Source of the DNA: Desulfocucumis palustris
GTDB lineage: Bacteria > Bacillota > Desulfotomaculia > Desulfotomaculales > Desulfocucumaceae
Assembly: GCF_002933875.1 (NCBI RefSeq)
Contig: NZ_BFAV01000157.1
Span: 1 to 64,000, forward strand
DNA: 64,000 nt
Direction of reading: 5' to 3'
Shown here: positions 40,150 through 49,385 of the stretch, in pieces
Layout of the letters: every line of letters starts with the position of its first letter
Position numbering within the stretch: the stretch's first letter is position 1
Program-made: the position numbers and the translations under genes
Notes under the pieces: generated by a model
Told to the model about the DNA's origin: nothing
Database searches by the model: none
The model's input: the letters and a program-made list of their open reading frames with translations, nothing else

Positions 40150-42527
40150 TGAAAGCGCTGAATAAAAAGCTGTGGCGCACCATCAAAAGCACCAAGGGCC
40201 AGTTCCTGGCGGTGGCCGCGGTGGTGGCGGTGGGCATATCGGTTTACATAGCCATGTCGACAGCCTACCTCAACCTGGAACGTTCCAAGGAGCAGCTTTA
40301 CCGGAATTATAATTTTGCCGATTACTATTTTCATGTTATCAAGGCTCCGGAACAGGTCACCAGGCAGATAGAGGAATTGCCCGGGGTTACCGCGGCCACC
40401 GGAAGGATTCAAAAGGACGTCCCCATTTTAAAGGAGGATGTGCAAAGGGCAACCGCCAGGATAATCAGCTATCCCCTCCCCCTGGAAGGGGAAGTCAACC
40501 GGTTTAAACTTTTAAGCGGGAGAATATTCCAGGAATACCCCCCGGGCGGCGGCATAGAAATACTGGCTGAACCCCAGTACGCCGCGGCCAATAATCTGAC
40601 CTTCAACGACAAAATAAACATCGTGGCGGAGGAGAGGGAAGTCCCCCTGACCCTGGCGGGAACGGCCATCAGCCCTGAATTTATTTATCCCATAAAGGAC
40701 GCCGCCTCCTTGCTCCCGGACCCCAGGTCCTTTGCCATCATATTGATGCCCCAGAGCCAGGCCCAGCAGATACTGAATTTAACCGGGCAAATAAACCAGG
40801 TGGCGGTCAAACTGGCTCCGGGGGCGGATCAGGAAAAAATAGCCGATCAAATAGAGAGCATTCTTGAACCCTACGGCAATTTGGCCAGCTATCCCCGCAA
40901 GCAGCAGATCAGCAACGCTATGCTGCAGGGTGAACTGGACAGTCTGCAGGCCAGTTCCAAATTTCTTCCGGCCATATTTTTAGGTATCGCGGTGGCCATA
41001 CAATTCGTCATGCTGGGCAGAATGATAAAAGCCCAGCGCATGCAGATAGGGGTCATGAAGGCCCTGGGTTACAACAATCTTCAGATCATGCTGCACTATA
41101 CCGGGTACGCCCAGGTGGTGGCATTATCCGGGGCGCTGCTGGGCTCGCTGCTGGGCCTGCTGCTGGCTTCGGCCATTTCCCAGGCCTACGCCCAATATTT
41201 CAACCTGCCGGAAACCATAGGAGGGGTAAACGCCAGGGCTATTTTTCTTGGCTTCGCCTTAAGTATCGGGGTCGGCACCCTGGCCGGGCTGTTCGCCGCC
41301 AGGACCGTAACAGTTATAAATCCCGCGGAATCCATGAGGCCCGAACCCCCAAAAGGGTTTGGCAAAATATTTATAGAGAACTGGACGTGGTTATGGCGTA
41401 AACTGAGCCCCACCTGGAAGATGAGCATAAGAAGCGCCGTACGCAACAAAATCAGATTCGGCGTAAGCCTGCTGGGAGTGACCTTTGCCGTGGGAATGCT
41501 GGTGGTGGCCGTGTTCTCCAATGATTCAGTCGACTATATGATTGACAGGCATTATTTCCAGGAACAGCATTACGACCTGCTGGTGCGCTTTTCAGCACCG
41601 GTAAAGGATGGTGAACTGCTTAACATTTACCGGCTGGAGGGAGTTCTCAAGGGGGAACCCGTATTTGAAATACCCGCCAGGATTACCTACCACGGCCGTA
41701 CCGAAGAAAACCTGCTCACCGGGGTTCCTCCGGATTTGACTCTCAAAAAAATCAGCGGACAGCGGGAGGAAACCCTTATCCCCGGTGATGAGGGGCTTCT
41801 AATCAGCCAGCGGACGGCCCGGAAGCTGGGTGTAAAACCGGGAGACACCGTGACGGTGGAAACCCTGCTGGGAATCGGGCCGTCCCGCCGGGCCCAAATT
41901 ATGGTGACGGGCATAAACAGCCAGATGATTGGGGAAAGCTCCTACCTTTCCATTAATCTTGCCAACCGGATACTACAGGAGAGAAGGCTGGCCTCCGGGG
42001 TAATGCTCAGTATACAGCCGGGCACGGAGAAAAGCATCGAAGGCCGATTGAACGACATGACCGAAATCGCTTCCATCAGCAGCCGTCAAAAGGAGCTTGA
42101 CAATTTCAACAAAAATCTTGAGAGCATGATTTACTCCATATCCATAATGATATTTTTCGCTCTGGTGCTTGGTTTTGCAATAGTTTACAACTCCTCCATA
42201 ATCAGCTTTGCCGAGCGGAAAAGGGAACTGGCCTCCCTGAGGGTGGTGGGCTTCAGCTCAGCTGAAGTGTCCGGGCTGCTGCTGGAAGAAACATTGCTTC
42301 AAACAGTTGCCGGCGTGGCCCTGGGCCTTCCCTTCGGGCTGTTTATGGCCAAGAGTTATGTCCAGGCGATAAGCACCGATTTGTTCACCATGCCGGTGGT
42401 GGTTTATCCCCTTACCTATTTCCTTTCCGCCCTGGGAGGCACCTTATTTATCATAACCGCACATTTACTGGCTTCCAGGGGAGTTAAAAAACTGGATCTG
42501 GTAGATGTTTTGAAGAACAGGGATTAA
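40149..42527 (+). CDS. ABC transporter permease, FtsX/MacB superfamily
   Basis: A permease of 792 residues. An N-terminal helix (FLAVAAVVAVGISVYIAM) is followed by a large external domain and three membrane helices at about 280-400. A second helix near 440, a second external domain and three further helices complete the usual ten-helix, two-MacB-domain plan. These proteins use ATP to drive movement of external substrates (mechanotransmission) rather than simple transport. ATG 40149 overlaps the stop of the ATPase gene. The adaptor encoded next completes a MacAB-like exporter, without an outer-membrane factor. Confidence 0.9.
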   Translation: MKALNKKLWRTIKSTKGQFLAVAAVVAVGISVYIAMSTAYLNLERSKEQLYRNYNFADYYFHVIKAPEQVTRQIEELPGVTAATGRIQKDVPILKEDVQRATARIISYPLPLEGEVNRFKLLSGRIFQEYPPGGGIEILAEPQYAAANNLTFNDKINIVAEEREVPLTLAGTAISPEFIYPIKDAASLLPDPRSFAIILMPQSQAQQILNLTGQINQVAVKLAPGADQEKIADQIESILEPYGNLASYPRKQQISNAMLQGELDSLQASSKFLPAIFLGIAVAIQFVMLGRMIKAQRMQIGVMKALGYNNLQIMLHYTGYAQVVALSGALLGSLLGLLLASAISQAYAQYFNLPETIGGVNARAIFLGFALSIGVGTLAGLFAARTVTVINPAESMRPEPPKGFGKIFIENWTWLWRKLSPTWKMSIRSAVRNKIRFGVSLLGVTFAVGMLVVAVFSNDSVDYMIDRHYFQEQHYDLLVRFSAPVKDGELLNIYRLEGVLKGEPVFEIPARITYHGRTEENLLTGVPPDLTLKKISGQREETLIPGDEGLLISQRTARKLGVKPGDTVTVETLLGIGPSRRAQIMVTGINSQMIGESSYLSINLANRILQERRLASGVMLSIQPGTEKSIEGRLNDMTEIASISSRQKELDNFNKNLESMIYSISIMIFFALVLGFAIVYNSSIISFAERKRELASLRVVGFSSAEVSGLLLEETLLQTVAGVALGLPFGLFMAKSYVQAISTDLFTMPVVVYPLTYFLSALGGTLFIITAHLLASRGVKKLDLVDVLKNRD

Positions 42528-42539
42528 CGGAGGTCTATC

Positions 42540-43721
42540 ATGAAACGCAAAAAATTGTTTTTCCTGGGAGCGGCTATAGCGGCATTGGCGGCAATCTCCG
42601 TCATATTAATTAAAACAGGCGGCACGGAGGTGGAAACCGTAACCCTGGCCAAAGGGGAAATAAACCGCCGGGTAACCGACACGGGTTACGTTCAGCCGGT
42701 TAAAAGCTACGATTTGTACGCGGTCCAGAGCGGCAGGGTCACAAAGGTGCCGGTACAAAACGGTGCAAGGGTCAAAAAAGGTCAAATCATAGCGGTTCTG
42801 GAAAATAAAGATCTGGATCTGCAGATAAGTGATATGCAGTCACAGCTCTCCCAGGCCAATTCCACAACAGGAGGGGCCAAAGCCGCCATGGGGCGCACCG
42901 AGCTGGATTTAACCGAGGCCAGGGATGATCTGGCCAGGATAACGGAGCTGTTCCGGAAAGAAGCAGTCAGCCGGGTGGAATACGACAAGGCCGGACTCCG
43001 GGTGCAATCGCTCCTGGAAACATTAAATGAACAAAAATCAGCGTATGACAGCGCCCTGTCCAGGGAAGCCGGCCTGGAGAAATCCCTGGGGGAATTGCAG
43101 GCCAAAGCCGGGCAGCTTTCCGTCAAGAGCCCGGTGGACGGAATAATACTGAACCTGCCGGCCCAGGAAGAACTGTATGTCAGCCCCGGAAGCCTGCTGG
43201 CCACGGTTGCCGGACAGGAACACCTGGAAATAAAGGCGGACATACTCAGCGACGATCTGGCCGAAGTGAAAATTGGGCAGGATGTTGATGTTACGGCCCC
43301 TGTTCTGGGGCAGCAAACCGTCAGGGGCAAGGTGACCCGGATATATCCCCGGGCGGAAGAAAAACAGTCGACCCTGGGAGTTATCCAGCGCAGGGTTCCG
43401 GTAATTATTTCCCTGGAGGACCCCGCCGTCCTTAAGCCGGGCTACGAGGTGACGGTGGCCATAAACACCTTGAGCCGCCGGGATATTCTGGTGGTGCCCC
43501 GCCAGTCGGTGCTGGTTAAAAATGACGGCAGCAAAGAAATTATGGTTGTGTCCGGTGACAGGGTGGAGTGGCGACGGATAAAAACCGGGTTGAGTGACAG
43601 CGAAAAAATGGAGGTTACGGAGGGAGTAAAAGCAGGTGAACAAATAATTCTGGATGGCAGCCTGGAATTAAAGGACAACGCCAGAGTCAAACCTCTTAAG
43701 AAAAAAGTCTCAGCAACATGA
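42540..43721 (+). CDS. Efflux adaptor (HlyD/MacA-like membrane fusion protein)
   Basis: A 393-residue protein with an N-terminal membrane anchor (residues 5-22). Lipoyl halves lie in VQNGARVKKGQIIAVLENKD and LSVKSPVDGIILNLPA, with a coiled-coil hairpin at about 90-180 between them. A beta-barrel part with VPRQSVLVKNDGSKEIMVV follows. It is the periplasmic/extracellular adaptor type, here in a probable monoderm cell, and would serve the ABC proteins upstream. GGAGG precedes the ATG. It is the last gene of the operon controlled by the GbsR-like regulator. Confidence 0.92.
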   Translation: MKRKKLFFLGAAIAALAAISVILIKTGGTEVETVTLAKGEINRRVTDTGYVQPVKSYDLYAVQSGRVTKVPVQNGARVKKGQIIAVLENKDLDLQISDMQSQLSQANSTTGGAKAAMGRTELDLTEARDDLARITELFRKEAVSRVEYDKAGLRVQSLLETLNEQKSAYDSALSREAGLEKSLGELQAKAGQLSVKSPVDGIILNLPAQEELYVSPGSLLATVAGQEHLEIKADILSDDLAEVKIGQDVDVTAPVLGQQTVRGKVTRIYPRAEEKQSTLGVIQRRVPVIISLEDPAVLKPGYEVTVAINTLSRRDILVVPRQSVLVKNDGSKEIMVVSGDRVEWRRIKTGLSDSEKMEVTEGVKAGEQIILDGSLELKDNARVKPLKKKVSAT

Positions 43722-43796
43722 TTATTTTTACCCATGTTAAACTTTTAAAAAAATGTTAGGATTGTATTAAATTAAATAAAAAAGGTGGTGGTTGCC

Positions 43797-44045
43797 GTGG
43801 TGACACTTCAGAGAAAAAGAATGGAAGACCACCTTTTCCATTGCGGGTACTCCCGGTTCAAGCTGCAGCGCATGGATACCAGAAGGCTGATCAGCTGTTA
43901 CAACTGGGAGATGGAAAAACAGCGGCATAAAAAAGAGCAGGCCACCCAGCAGCAATTGGCAAAAATAAGGCAGGAATTCACAAAAATAAAAACCCCCATA
44001 AGATGCGCAAAAGCAATACAATCCAACAAAATAATCAAACCCTAA
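43797..44045 (+). CDS. Small basic hypothetical protein
   Basis: About 82 residues, beginning MVTLQRKRMEDHLFHCGYSR and continuing with a Gln/Lys/Glu-rich helix (EMEKQRHKKEQATQQQLAKI). AAAGGTGG lies upstream of GTG 43797 and GTG 43800; earlier GTG codons at 43785 overlap it. A terminator follows. I do not recognise the family. The helix may form a coiled coil. The gene appears independent of the efflux operon. Confidence 0.6.
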   Translation: MVTLQRKRMEDHLFHCGYSRFKLQRMDTRRLISCYNWEMEKQRHKKEQATQQQLAKIRQEFTKIKTPIRCAKAIQSNKIIKP

Positions 44046-44052
44046 AAATAAA

Positions 44053-44070
44053 TCCGCCTGTTAAGGCGGA
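44053..44070. terminator. Bidirectional terminator
   Basis: TCCGCCT-GTTA-AGGCGGA with ATTTTATTT on the plus strand and TTTATTTTT on the minus strand. It separates the small basic protein from the zinc-ribbon gene. Confidence 0.8.
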
Positions 44071-44109
44071 ATTTTATTTACATATTACTATTAATCACCG
44101 TACTCAAAA

Positions 44110-44400
44110 TTAGTAACGGGAGTTCCTGCTGAAACAGTCCCGGCAGTATACCGGCCTGTCGCCTGTGGGACGGAAGGGAACCATGGTTTCCACGCCGCAT
44201 TCCGCACATGTCACGGTGTACATTTCACGCCTGGGACGGCCTCCACCATTTCCGTTTCTCTGCCTGCGGGCGGCCCTGCACTGGGGACAGCGTCCGGGTT
44301 CGTTGGTGAAACCCTTTTCGGCAAAGAACTCCTGTTCTGACGCGGAAAAGATGAAGTCGGCGCCGCAATCGCGGCAGGTAAGGGTTTTGTCCTGATACAT
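44110..44400 (-). CDS. Double zinc-ribbon protein, paralogue of the gene at 33794
   Basis: A 96-residue protein with the same two ribbons, LTCRDCGADFIFSASEQEFF ... RCPQCRAARR and VTCAECGVETMVPFRPTGDR ... YCRDCFSRN. It is clearly homologous to the 33794 protein over its whole length, with a shorter, Gly/Arg-rich linker (NGNGGGRPRRE). GAGGAGG precedes the ATG. As with the paralogue, a sigma-A promoter lies about 120 bp upstream. The function is unknown. Confidence 0.87.
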   Translation of the reverse strand: MYQDKTLTCRDCGADFIFSASEQEFFAEKGFTNEPGRCPQCRAARRQRNGNGGGRPRREMYTVTCAECGVETMVPFRPTGDRPVYCRDCFSRNSRY

Positions 44401-44524
44401 TGTTAACCTCCTCGAAAATATTGCCCAGTAGGTTTAAGGGTATTCACTTATCGTCTATCTCCCTTACCCACCGAGCAGTTGAGAAGGATAAATGAATAAT
44501 ACCAAAAACACGGGACCTAATAAT

Positions 44525-44553
44525 ATTTTAACCTTTCTTCGGAAAAATGTAAA
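44525..44553 (-). promoter_or_regulatory. Sigma-A promoter of the second zinc-ribbon gene
   Basis: TTTACA and TAAAAT are 17 bp apart on the minus strand, the same arrangement as at 34235-34263. The leader would be about 118 nt. Confidence 0.7.
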
Positions 44554-44595
44554 ACCTTTGGTGTAAAAATATTATTCAATCGGTTAATATATCTA

Positions 44596-46554
44596 CTACC
44601 CCCTGGCGGAGATAGAATCTTTCTCCCGCCGGAAGCGCAGCCGCTGAAGCAGATAACCGCAGGCCAGAATAGCTATTCCCAGAACATCCGTATGTCCAGC
44701 CGGGTCTATCATCAACAGCCCTCCTGCAAGAAAAATCAATCTGTCTATCCAACCTGCCCTGGTAATAAGAAATCCGGCCACGGCTGCTCCAACGCCAATC
44801 ATACCTATAACGGCGGTAATCATCATGCGTAGCATTTCCGGAAGAGTTGTGTCAATCATTAAAAGCGATGGTGACAGTACGAAAATATAAGGTACGAGGA
44901 AAGCAGCAACAGCGAGTTTAGCCGCATTGACACCGGTTATCATAGGATTGCCCCGGGCAATGCCGGAGCCGGCATAGGCTGCCAGAGCCACCGGTGGAGT
45001 AACATCGGCAACAATTCCGAAATAAAAGGCAAACATGTGGGCTGCCATCACCGGAACTCCCAGTTGTATAATGGCCGGGGCCGCAATGGTGGAGGTAATG
45101 ACGTAATTAGCCGTGGTCGGCACCCCCATACCCAACACTATGGAAGATATCATGGTAAAGAAAAGAGTGGGCAGCAAAAAGCCGTGAGCCATGTCTATCA
45201 TGGCCGAGGCCAGTTTGAGTCCCAGTCCCGTCTTGGTCACGACCCCAATAATTATACCGGCTGTGCCACATGCAATAATTACCCCCAGGGCGCTGCGGGC
45301 GCCGTATTCCAAACCTTTCACCACGTCACGGGCGGAAATCCGGGTTGCGCGGCGCAGCAAGGACGCGCAAATGGCCAGGGCGATAGCCCAAAGGGCCGCC
45401 CTCATCGGGGTATAACCGGAAACCAGCAGATATACAATTGCTATTAAAGGAACCGCCAGGTGCCCTCGCTCCACAATGAGCCTGCCAATCCTGGGCAGTT
45501 GTTCCCGGGGTATTCCTTTAAGGCCGTTTTTCCTGGCCTCCAGGTGCACCCCTATCCAAATGCCGGTAAAGTACAGCAACGCAGGAATAATGGCGGCCTT
45601 GACCACGCTGACGTAGGATACCCCGATAAACTCAGCCATTAAAAAAGCAGCGGCGCCCATAATGGGAGGCATTAACTGGCCCCCGGTGGAAGCGGCGGCT
45701 TCCACCGCCCCGGCAAATTCAGGTTTATAACCCAGGCTTTTCATCATGGGTATGGTAAAGCTTCCCGTACCAGCCACGTTGGCTACTGAACTACCGGATA
45801 TGGTCCCCATCAGCCCGCTGGACAGCACCGCAACCTTGGCCGGACCACCGCTTGCCCATCCGGCCACCGCATTGGCCAGGTCGATGAAAAATTTTCCCAG
45901 ACCGGTTTTCTCCAGGTAAGCCCCGAAAAGTATAAATAAAAATATAAAAGTAGCTGAAACCCCCAGGGGAATTCCAAAAACACCCTCGGTGGTAAAGAAA
46001 AGGTGACCTACCAGCTGATCCGGTTTAACTCCCTGGTGGGCCATGATGCCCGGAACGTAAGGTCCGGCAAAGGCATAGGCCAGAAAACAGATGGCCACAA
46101 TGACAATAGGCCACCCCACCACCCTGCGGGCAGCCTCCAACAGCAGAACCACACCAATGGCTCCCACCACAAAGTCCGAAACGGTTACGGTACCCGCCCT
46201 CATAACAAGCTCCTGATAGAAAAGCACTATGTACATGGGAGTTGCCGCCGCCAGCAGCGCCAGAAAAACGTCAAACCAGTGCAGCCTGTCACGGGGCCAT
46301 TTCCGTCTGGTGGGATACAGAAGATAAACCAGGGCCAGGGCAAAGGACAGGTGAATAGAACGTTGAATGTGCGCGTCCAGCACCCCGAATATGGCCGTAT
46401 ACAGCTGGAAAATGGAAAAGCTTATGGCCAGCGCCGCCACAACCCGGGCGCCAATGCCCGGCAGGCGCCTGTGGTCCGACTCCCGGTCATATTTAGCCAT
46501 AAACTCATTTATGTTAACGGTATCATCCGTCCTTTTCACATTCTGATCATTCAA
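44596..46554 (-). CDS. TRAP transporter fused permease, TAXI type (second system)
   Basis: A 652-residue inner-membrane protein of the fused DctQM family. GLMGTISGSSVANVAGTGSF and GQLMPPIMGAAAFLMAEFIG are characteristic, as is GMGVPTTANYVITSTIAAPA in the second half. The frame is open further upstream, but TTG 46554 follows AAAGGGG by seven bases and overlaps the stop of the DUF1850 gene, so I chose it. The cytoplasmic N-terminus (about 45 residues) is longer than in the 9311 permease. It works with the binding protein at 47130. The substrate is unknown. Confidence 0.92.
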   Translation of the reverse strand: MNDQNVKRTDDTVNINEFMAKYDRESDHRRLPGIGARVVAALAISFSIFQLYTAIFGVLDAHIQRSIHLSFALALVYLLYPTRRKWPRDRLHWFDVFLALLAAATPMYIVLFYQELVMRAGTVTVSDFVVGAIGVVLLLEAARRVVGWPIVIVAICFLAYAFAGPYVPGIMAHQGVKPDQLVGHLFFTTEGVFGIPLGVSATFIFLFILFGAYLEKTGLGKFFIDLANAVAGWASGGPAKVAVLSSGLMGTISGSSVANVAGTGSFTIPMMKSLGYKPEFAGAVEAAASTGGQLMPPIMGAAAFLMAEFIGVSYVSVVKAAIIPALLYFTGIWIGVHLEARKNGLKGIPREQLPRIGRLIVERGHLAVPLIAIVYLLVSGYTPMRAALWAIALAICASLLRRATRISARDVVKGLEYGARSALGVIIACGTAGIIIGVVTKTGLGLKLASAMIDMAHGFLLPTLFFTMISSIVLGMGVPTTANYVITSTIAAPAIIQLGVPVMAAHMFAFYFGIVADVTPPVALAAYAGSGIARGNPMITGVNAAKLAVAAFLVPYIFVLSPSLLMIDTTLPEMLRMMITAVIGMIGVGAAVAGFLITRAGWIDRLIFLAGGLLMIDPAGHTDVLGIAILACGYLLQRLRFRREKDSISARG

Positions 46555-47080
46555 AAAAATACCCCTTTCTGCCTCTGATTGATTGACTAATAATATCCAC
46601 GGCTGAAAGCCTGCGGACTTTGATGTTAACCAGGGCTCCGGAAGCAAAATAATCATTGTAATAATACATCCTGCCCCTGTATATCAAAGCCTGCCGGGCC
46701 AGGGGCACGGCCCTAATATTTACCTCCCTGAAACGGCGGTTAATTCCTGTTAAAATAAACTTTCCGCCATCTTCTGTCAGCTTCCCGTCCCCGGCCAGAA
46801 AGGGCAGTCCCACCCCCAGGGAATCATACACCGTGGAGTTAAGAGCCAGCCGGTCACCGCTGTCAAGGGAATAGTACTCCCATACAGGAGTCTTCTGCAC
46901 CGAATGAACATAATACAACGAAAAACCTTTATCCACGGCCAGTGAAAATTGTAAAACAGTTTTACCGTTAAGGTCCGCCACCACCAGGTAAGGCATTTTG
47001 AAAAAAAGAATAATGGCAATGGTCACAATTAACGACGTAATTATGACATGAGATAATCCGCACTTGTCAATTCTGTTCAT
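46547..47080 (-). CDS. DUF1850 domain protein of the TRAP operon
   Basis: A 177-residue protein with one N-terminal membrane helix (VIITSLIVTIAIILFF) and an external domain. FSLYYVHSVQKTPVWEYYSL is the conserved DUF1850 segment. The family is encoded almost only between TAXI binding proteins and fused permeases and is taken as an accessory part of the transporter. It lies 49 bp after the binding-protein gene and overlaps the permease start. Confidence 0.9.
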   Translation of the reverse strand: MNRIDKCGLSHVIITSLIVTIAIILFFKMPYLVVADLNGKTVLQFSLAVDKGFSLYYVHSVQKTPVWEYYSLDSGDRLALNSTVYDSLGVGLPFLAGDGKLTEDGGKFILTGINRRFREVNIRAVPLARQALIYRGRMYYYNDYFASGALVNIKVRRLSAVDIISQSIRGRKGYFFE

Positions 47081-47129
47081 AGTTGCCGGACCCCGTTATA
47101 GGGTCCGGCCACCTCCCGATCAATAGGCT

Positions 47130-48122
47130 TTACTCTTTAAAGAATTTTTCCGCACCCGGGTGCAGGGGAATGGACATGCCTTCCTGGGCAGTTTCCTTGG
47201 TGATATTTTTGCCCACCGCATGAGCAGCCTCCAGGCTATCGAGATTTGAGTATATCGCCTTAACCACGTCATAAGCCATCTGCTCATCCATTTTGTCGGT
47301 TATCGCCAGCATGGAGCGAACGGTCACCGCCGTCACTTCCTTATCCTGGTTGGGATATGTATTGGCGGGAATGACTACCTTGGTGTAGAAAGGATATTTG
47401 GCGATAAGTTTGTCCGCTGAATCCGCCGGCACAGGAAGCAGAACAACCTTGTGCTGAGCCGCTATATCCTGGATTGCCGCTGTGGGAAATCCGGCTGTGA
47501 CAAAAGCCGCGTCAACATTTCCGTCCTTCAGATTATTGGCGGCTTCCGCAAAGGACAGGTACTGAGGCTTAATATCGTTGTAAGTTATGCCATAGGACTC
47601 CAGAATCTGGCGGGCATTCGCCTCTGTGCCGCTTCCGGCCGCGCCCACGGCTACGCGCTTCCCTTTAAGTCCGTCAATATCTGTAATACCGGTCTTATCC
47701 AGGGTGACGATTTGAATGCATTCATTATATAAAGTGGCCAGTCCCTTTAAACCATCAACCTTTTTATCCTTGAACATTTCCTGGCCGTTGGCAGCGTAAA
47801 AAGCTATATCGTTCTGCACAAAGGCAATTTGGACGCTGCCGTCTTTTAGCATATTAATGTTGGCCACGGATGCCCCGGTGCTCTGTGCCGTGGCGTTCAC
47901 TCCCGCAACATTTTTGTTCAGAATCTCGGCAATTGCGCCGCCCAGGGGATAATAAACCCCGGCGGTGCCGCCTGTGGCAATGTTGACAAATTTTTTCTCC
48001 GCCGGCTGTTTTTCTTCTGCTTTCTTATCTTCAGCCGGTTTTGAGCCGCAGCCGGCAACCAGTGCCGCCAGCAGCAAGAGCGCCAATATAATAGAAAATC
48101 CACGTTTATAATATTTAAACAT
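47130..48122 (-). CDS. TAXI family TRAP solute-binding lipoprotein (second system)
   Basis: A 330-residue lipoprotein. The signal peptide ends in the lipobox LVAGC near residue 25, and a charged linker follows. The mature domain starts FVNIATGGTAGVYYPLGGAI and includes AQSTGASVANINMLKDGSVQ, both typical of the TAXI family, some members of which bind glutamate/glutamine-like or organic-acid ligands. The end is SIPLHPGAEKFFKE. It heads the binding protein-DUF1850-permease operon. No sigma-54 promoter is seen here, unlike the system at 11408. Confidence 0.93.
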   Translation of the reverse strand: MFKYYKRGFSIILALLLLAALVAGCGSKPAEDKKAEEKQPAEKKFVNIATGGTAGVYYPLGGAIAEILNKNVAGVNATAQSTGASVANINMLKDGSVQIAFVQNDIAFYAANGQEMFKDKKVDGLKGLATLYNECIQIVTLDKTGITDIDGLKGKRVAVGAAGSGTEANARQILESYGITYNDIKPQYLSFAEAANNLKDGNVDAAFVTAGFPTAAIQDIAAQHKVVLLPVPADSADKLIAKYPFYTKVVIPANTYPNQDKEVTAVTVRSMLAITDKMDEQMAYDVVKAIYSNLDSLEAAHAVGKNITKETAQEGMSIPLHPGAEKFFKE

Positions 48123-48305
48123 TTACAACCCCCCGTTTATTCTCCTGTCGAAACCGCATACGAACTTTCAAACACACTTATACTAAAAGTCAACGGTAAC
48201 TTCATTTAAATTAACGCCCTATGCCAGGTCATCCCTCCCCTATTTGAAATTTTAGACCTTTGCAGCGGGTCGAATCACCAATTAAACCCGGGAAAGCTCC
48301 CCGGT

Positions 48306-49163
48306 CTAATTATCAGCTTTTTTTCTGGAGAGAGAAATAAATTCCCGGCGAATCCGTTCCGTTAGGGGTCCCGGCCGGCCATCCGATACCTGCTTCCCGT
48401 CCACAGTTACCACCGGCGCTATCTCAACAACCGAGCCGGTAAAAAACACCTCGTCCGCGGCCAGCAAATCTGTTAGTTTGAAGGGTTCAACCCTGGCCGG
48501 CAGCCCCATGGATTCAGCCAGTTCAAGCACGTACTGCCTGGTTATTCCGGCCAGTATTCTATTGTCAGCCGGGTGTGTCATCAGAACACCGTTTTTAACG
48601 ATAAATATGTTGCTGGCCCCGCATTCGGTAACCGTTCCGTCCGGCAGGACAAACACAGCTTCCGCCGCCCCCGCTTTACGGGCCCTGTGCTTGGCCAGCA
48701 CAGCCCCCTGCAGGGAAATAGATTTAACATTGCACATCTGCCAGCGGAACTCCTGCTGGGTGATAACCTTAACTCCCTGACTGTATATTGATGGGGACAT
48801 TTCCGGCACGTTTCTTACCGTAACCAGCAGTCCCGGCTTAATATCAGGATCAAACAGATGGTTTCTGGGAGCGATTCCCCTGGTCACCTGCATATAAACC
48901 ATGGCTTCCCCAATACCACTTCCACATAAAACATCCCGGGCAATGCCTGCAAGTTGGCGCCTATCCCACGGCAAATCAATTTCCACTGCCGCGGCGCTGG
49001 CTTCCAGACGCTTTAAATGATCTTCCAAAGCAAACATTACTCCGTCATAAACCCTTATTACCTCGTATACCCCATCGCCGAAATTATAGCCCCTGTCGTT
49101 TACTGAAATTAAGGCTTCCTCAAAGGGGCCTACCCAGCCGTTAAGATACACCAGTTCTCCCAA
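48306..49163 (-). CDS. dat: D-amino-acid aminotransferase (class IV PLP aminotransferase)
   Basis: A 285-residue fold-type IV PLP enzyme. The PLP lysine is in CNVKSISLQGAVLAKHRARK, preceded by the substrate-binding FQVTRG-like segment MQVTRGIAPRNHLF, and followed by TVTECGASNIFIVKNG. The sequence is close to the D-alanine aminotransferases of Bacillus in all these blocks. It would make D-Glu or D-Ala for the cell wall, interconverting D-amino acids and 2-oxo acids. Branched-chain aminotransferase and aminodeoxychorismate lyase share the fold and are less likely. A weak hairpin follows at about 48282-48302. Confidence 0.85.
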   Translation of the reverse strand: MGELVYLNGWVGPFEEALISVNDRGYNFGDGVYEVIRVYDGVMFALEDHLKRLEASAAAVEIDLPWDRRQLAGIARDVLCGSGIGEAMVYMQVTRGIAPRNHLFDPDIKPGLLVTVRNVPEMSPSIYSQGVKVITQQEFRWQMCNVKSISLQGAVLAKHRARKAGAAEAVFVLPDGTVTECGASNIFIVKNGVLMTHPADNRILAGITRQYVLELAESMGLPARVEPFKLTDLLAADEVFFTGSVVEIAPVVTVDGKQVSDGRPGPLTERIRREFISLSRKKADN

Positions 49164-49316
49164 TGCCGCACCTTCCCTCTAAAAGTTTATATGATTATAT
49201 TTCTTACTGCCCGTCCTTTTCCCTGCTTTTTTAAGGGATATTCCTTCTTGAAATTGTTATGCCGATATCAAATTATGTATTGCCGGCAATTCATTAAAGT
49301 GGTAATATGTGCACAA

Positions 49317-49344
49317 GTAAACTATTTGAGTATTTTTAGTTTAC
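49317..49344. promoter_or_regulatory. Inverted repeat upstream of the ABC-2 exporter operon
   Basis: GTAAACTA at 49317-49324 and TAGTTTAC at 49337-49344 are perfect 8-bp inverted repeats with a 12-base spacer, about 40 bp before the first gene. The size fits a TetR operator. The TetR regulator at the end of this operon is the likely ligand. Confidence 0.65.
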
Positions 49345-49385
49345 CGAATTAGTCAGTCAGTTTTAAGTTTGGGGAGGCGCGAAAA

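Noticed and set aside
48170-48230. TGGCAT upstream of the second TAXI-TRAP operon as a sigma-54 promoter
   Set aside because: The -12 element is GTTAA instead of TTGCW, so the match fails.
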